A DNA stretch of 6,439 nucleotides. It comes from Verrucomicrobiota bacterium (lineage in GTDB: Bacteria; Verrucomicrobiota; Verrucomicrobiia; Opitutales; Opitutaceae). The notes below the pieces were generated by a model. The model had not been told where the DNA came from and ran no database searches. It saw only the letters and a list, made by a program, of their open reading frames with translations. Shown here piece after piece: positions 4,612 to 6,439 of this stretch. The stretch is from NCBI GenBank assembly GCA_030916665.1, contig JAUPWC010000559.1, positions 1 to 6,439 of the forward strand, written 5' to 3'. Within the stretch, counting starts at the first letter, position 1, and the number at the start of each line of letters is the position of its first letter. The translations under genes were made by a program, and so were the position numbers.

Positions 4612-6439
4612 CTAATCGTCTGCGCCCTTGGGCTTCGGGGGACCGGCTAATCGCCGGTCAGCGGGAGGCTTGGCGGAGGGCTTCTCCGCCTGCTTCAGTT
4701 CTTCCAGCTGCAACGGGTGCTCCTCCAGCATCTCGGCCTCGGACATTCGGCCGGTGAGCCAGGCGAGGTTCATCGGATAGACGTCGGGGTTGAAGATCAC
4801 GAAGTAGAAGTGCCAGACGATGATCGCGAGCGTGGCGAGGATGGCTTCGTAATAATGGATGGTGCGCGAGACGTCGAAGCCGAGCTTGGAGAAGAGATTG
4901 ATCGAGGTGTTGTCGAACCAGAGGACGGCGCCCGTCACGCCCATCAGCAGCGTGCCCCAGACCATGGCCCAGTATTCGACCTTCTCGATGTAGCTGAAAC
5001 GGCCGAAGGCGGGCTTCACGGGCGCTAGGCCGAGGTTGTATTTCAGCACGCGCCACGGATCCAGCACGTCGCGCCCGCGTGGCAGCAGGTCGAGGAACAG
5101 CTTCCGCCCGGCCGGAGCAAAGGCGAGGTAGCCGACATGCCAGGCGCCGGCCACGAGCATGATGACACCCGCCACGCGGTGAATGAGGCTGCGCCACTCA
5201 AAGGCCCGGTCGCTCACGCCGCGCAGTGCCACCACCCACCACGCCTCCGGGAAGCGCAGCATGAAACCGGTGATGACCAGCACCACGAAGCTCACGACGA
5301 GCGCGCCGTGCTGCAGCCGCTCGTGGGCGGTCATGCGCAGGTAGAGCCGGTGCGCGATGTGCGGCTCCTCGAGCTCGCCCTTCTGGATGGCCAGCTTGCG
5401 CCGGATTTTCTTCAGGAAATCCAGGCCGTTATGCACCAGCATGCCGCCGATGGTCACGCTGATCAGGATGAGGTAGAAGGTCGCGATCCAGTAGAGGATC
5501 GGCGAATCCTCGCGCTGTTCGTCGCTGGAGTGGACCGCGCCGATGGTGAAGCGCTCCCCCGCCCCGGGATGGCATTCGCCGCAGGTCTGGATGAGGTTGG
5601 CCTTGTGGACGCTCGAGGTCGGGTCGTCCTGCGACTTGATGACGTGGCTGCCGTGACAGCTCACGCAGTTGACCACGCTCACCGCGCCGCCGCGCACGGC
5701 GAGGCCGTGATAGCTGTCGGCAAAGGTCCTGAACTTGTCGCTCGCCAGCCCGTAGCGCTGCGTGAGCCGCACCGAGGCGTGGCACTCGGCGCAGACCTGC
5801 TGGGCGAGGTTGGACTTGTGGACCGGCGAGCTGGGATCGGTGCGCGGCCGGATGTCGTGCTCACCGTGGCAGTCGGTGCAGGCCGCGGAATCGAGGTTGC
5901 CCTTGCCCAGCGCGACGGCGTGCGTGCTCTGCCGGTAGTCGGCGGCTTCCTTCTCGTGGCAGCGTGCGCAGGTGTCGGTGAGGTGCAGGCGGTTGACGGA
6001 GGCCGTGCCGACGGCGGCCTTGTTCATGGCATGCGCCCCGTGGCAGTCCACGCAGGAGGCCGAGTTCTCCTTGTCCGCCAGCAGCGCCGAGCCGTGCACG
6101 GAATGGTTGAAACCCGCGACAAATTTCGCCCCGAGCAGGGTGCGCTGGACCACCTCCTCCTTCCGGACGTGGCAGGATTCGCACTGCTGCGCCTGGGCGA
6201 GCTTCAGTTCCACCGGCAACCGGCCCGGACCCACGCTGGCCACGCGCTTGCGGTGGCAGGACAGGCAGTCGGGTTCGACGGTGAGCGTGCCGCCGCTGCG
6301 CAGCGCGTGCGCCGACGCGAGGTAGCCGTCGCGCGCCTTTTCGTGGCAGCGCCCGCAGGCCTGGGTCTGGTTTTCGCGGCGGAAGGCAAAGGCAGCGTCC
6401 CTGACCGGCAGCATCTCGTGTGGGTCATGGCACAGCGCG
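4612..6439 (-). CDS. Multihaem cytochrome c fused to membrane cytochrome b, CbcL-like (5' end beyond window)
   Basis: The reading frame is open to the right edge; 608 residues are visible and the N-terminus with its signal peptide is missing. The Met codon at 6414 is not the start: in frame before it is ALCHDPHE, the end of a CxxCH haem motif. Numbering from that Met, nine full CxxCH motifs start at C20, 50, 78, 121, 149, 179, 208, 250 and 278, so at least ten c-haems in all. From C121 they form three two-haem modules of 28-29 residues, ending in CHPGAGERFT. Membrane spans lie near 306-328, 370-389, 411-431, 481-500 and 520-541, with H369, H412, H426, H520 and H535 as candidate b-haem ligands. 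The role should match the downstream paralogue: electron exchange between quinone and periplasmic carriers. Differences are five spans rather than six, and a Pro/Ala/Lys-rich cytoplasmic-type tail (about 575-600) whose DNA contains two hairpins. Confidence 0.9.
   Translation of the reverse strand, partial: ALCHDPHEMLPVRDAAFAFRRENQTQACGRCHEKARDGYLASAHALRSGGTLTVEPDCLSCHRKRVASVGPGRLPVELKLAQAQQCESCHVRKEEVVQRTLLGAKFVAGFNHSVHGSALLADKENSASCVDCHGAHAMNKAAVGTASVNRLHLTDTCARCHEKEAADYRQSTHAVALGKGNLDSAACTDCHGEHDIRPRTDPSSPVHKSNLAQQVCAECHASVRLTQRYGLASDKFRTFADSYHGLAVRGGAVSVVNCVSCHGSHVIKSQDDPTSSVHKANLIQTCGECHPGAGERFTIGAVHSSDEQREDSPILYWIATFYLILISVTIGGMLVHNGLDFLKKIRRKLAIQKGELEEPHIAHRLYLRMTAHERLQHGALVVSFVVLVITGFMLRFPEAWWVVALRGVSDRAFEWRSLIHRVAGVIMLVAGAWHVGYLAFAPAGRKLFLDLLPRGRDVLDPWRVLKYNLGLAPVKPAFGRFSYIEKVEYWAMVWGTLLMGVTGAVLWFDNTSINLFSKLGFDVSRTIHYYEAILATLAIIVWHFYFVIFNPDVYPMNLAWLTGRMSEAEMLEEHPLQLEELKQAEKPSAKPPADRRLAGPPKPKGADD
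4641..4659. repeat. Inverted repeat in the 3' end of the first cytochrome gene
   Basis: GACCGGC-TAATC-GCCGGTC has perfect 7-bp arms and a five-base loop. It lies in the codons of the Pro/Ala/Lys-rich tail, 27 bases before the end of the gene. Confidence 0.6.
4672..4690. repeat. Second inverted repeat in the 3' end of the first cytochrome gene
   Basis: GGCGGAG-GGCTT-CTCCGCC also has perfect 7-bp arms and a five-base loop. It sits 12 bases from the other hairpin, and the two share the same geometry though not the same sequence. Confidence 0.6.

Noticed and set aside
1..6439. CRISPR array, tRNA or rRNA
   Set aside because: No regularly spaced direct repeats and no tRNA- or rRNA-like segments were seen on either strand.

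Overview
The window is a high-GC bacterial segment in which every supportable gene lies on the minus strand. It has two parts: a respiratory part on the right (about 2263-6439) and a scarred accessory part on the left (1-2263). The taxon cannot be read directly. A TIR-domain stump with the wording SYASQDAEAAKRICEALLAAGVEVWF, recalled here as typical of Opitutus-like Verrucomicrobia, together with high GC and large multihaem b/c cytochromes, makes a verrucomicrobial (Opitutae-like) host a reasonable but unproven guess.

In transcription order, the right part begins with a multihaem cytochrome c fused to a membrane cytochrome b. It is cut by the window edge, with nine complete CxxCH motifs plus a tenth whose first Cys lies outside. 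After a 177-bp gap rich in palindromes comes a second, complete protein of the same architecture: 723 residues, signal peptide, eleven CxxCH motifs and six predicted membrane spans. Both resemble CbcL-type quinone:cytochrome c oxidoreductases, in which a b-type membrane domain exchanges electrons with the menaquinone pool and the fused c-haem chain carries them through the periplasm. The two are paralogues. Both use a repeated two-haem module, three copies in the first and four in the second, and both end the haem domain with a CHPGxGxxFT signature just before the first membrane span.

An 819-821-bp insertion sequence of the IS5 family (IS427-like group) sits exactly at the stop codon of the second cytochrome. 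Its 17-bp terminal inverted repeats are perfect and flanked by CTAG/TA. Its transposase is split into two frames around a run of seven A and is complete if a -1 frameshift is used; all three DDE residues are present.

Beyond the IS are two gene fragments 9 bp apart. One is the C-terminal tail of a probable TPR-type protein that starts exactly at the IS edge. The other is the first ~38 residues of a TIR domain, which then runs into unrelated sequence. They look like the end and the beginning of neighbouring TIR/TPR genes whose bodies were lost. The final gene, cut by the left edge, is an AAA+ ATPase of the DUF4143 family with Walker A, Walker B, a winged helix and a PD-(D/E)xK-like C-terminal region. 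Its start region lies inside the TIR stump and carries two short palindromes.

In short: a two-gene multihaem quinone/cytochrome module for periplasmic or extracellular electron transfer, bordered by an IS and the wreckage of a TIR-type (possibly defence) locus.
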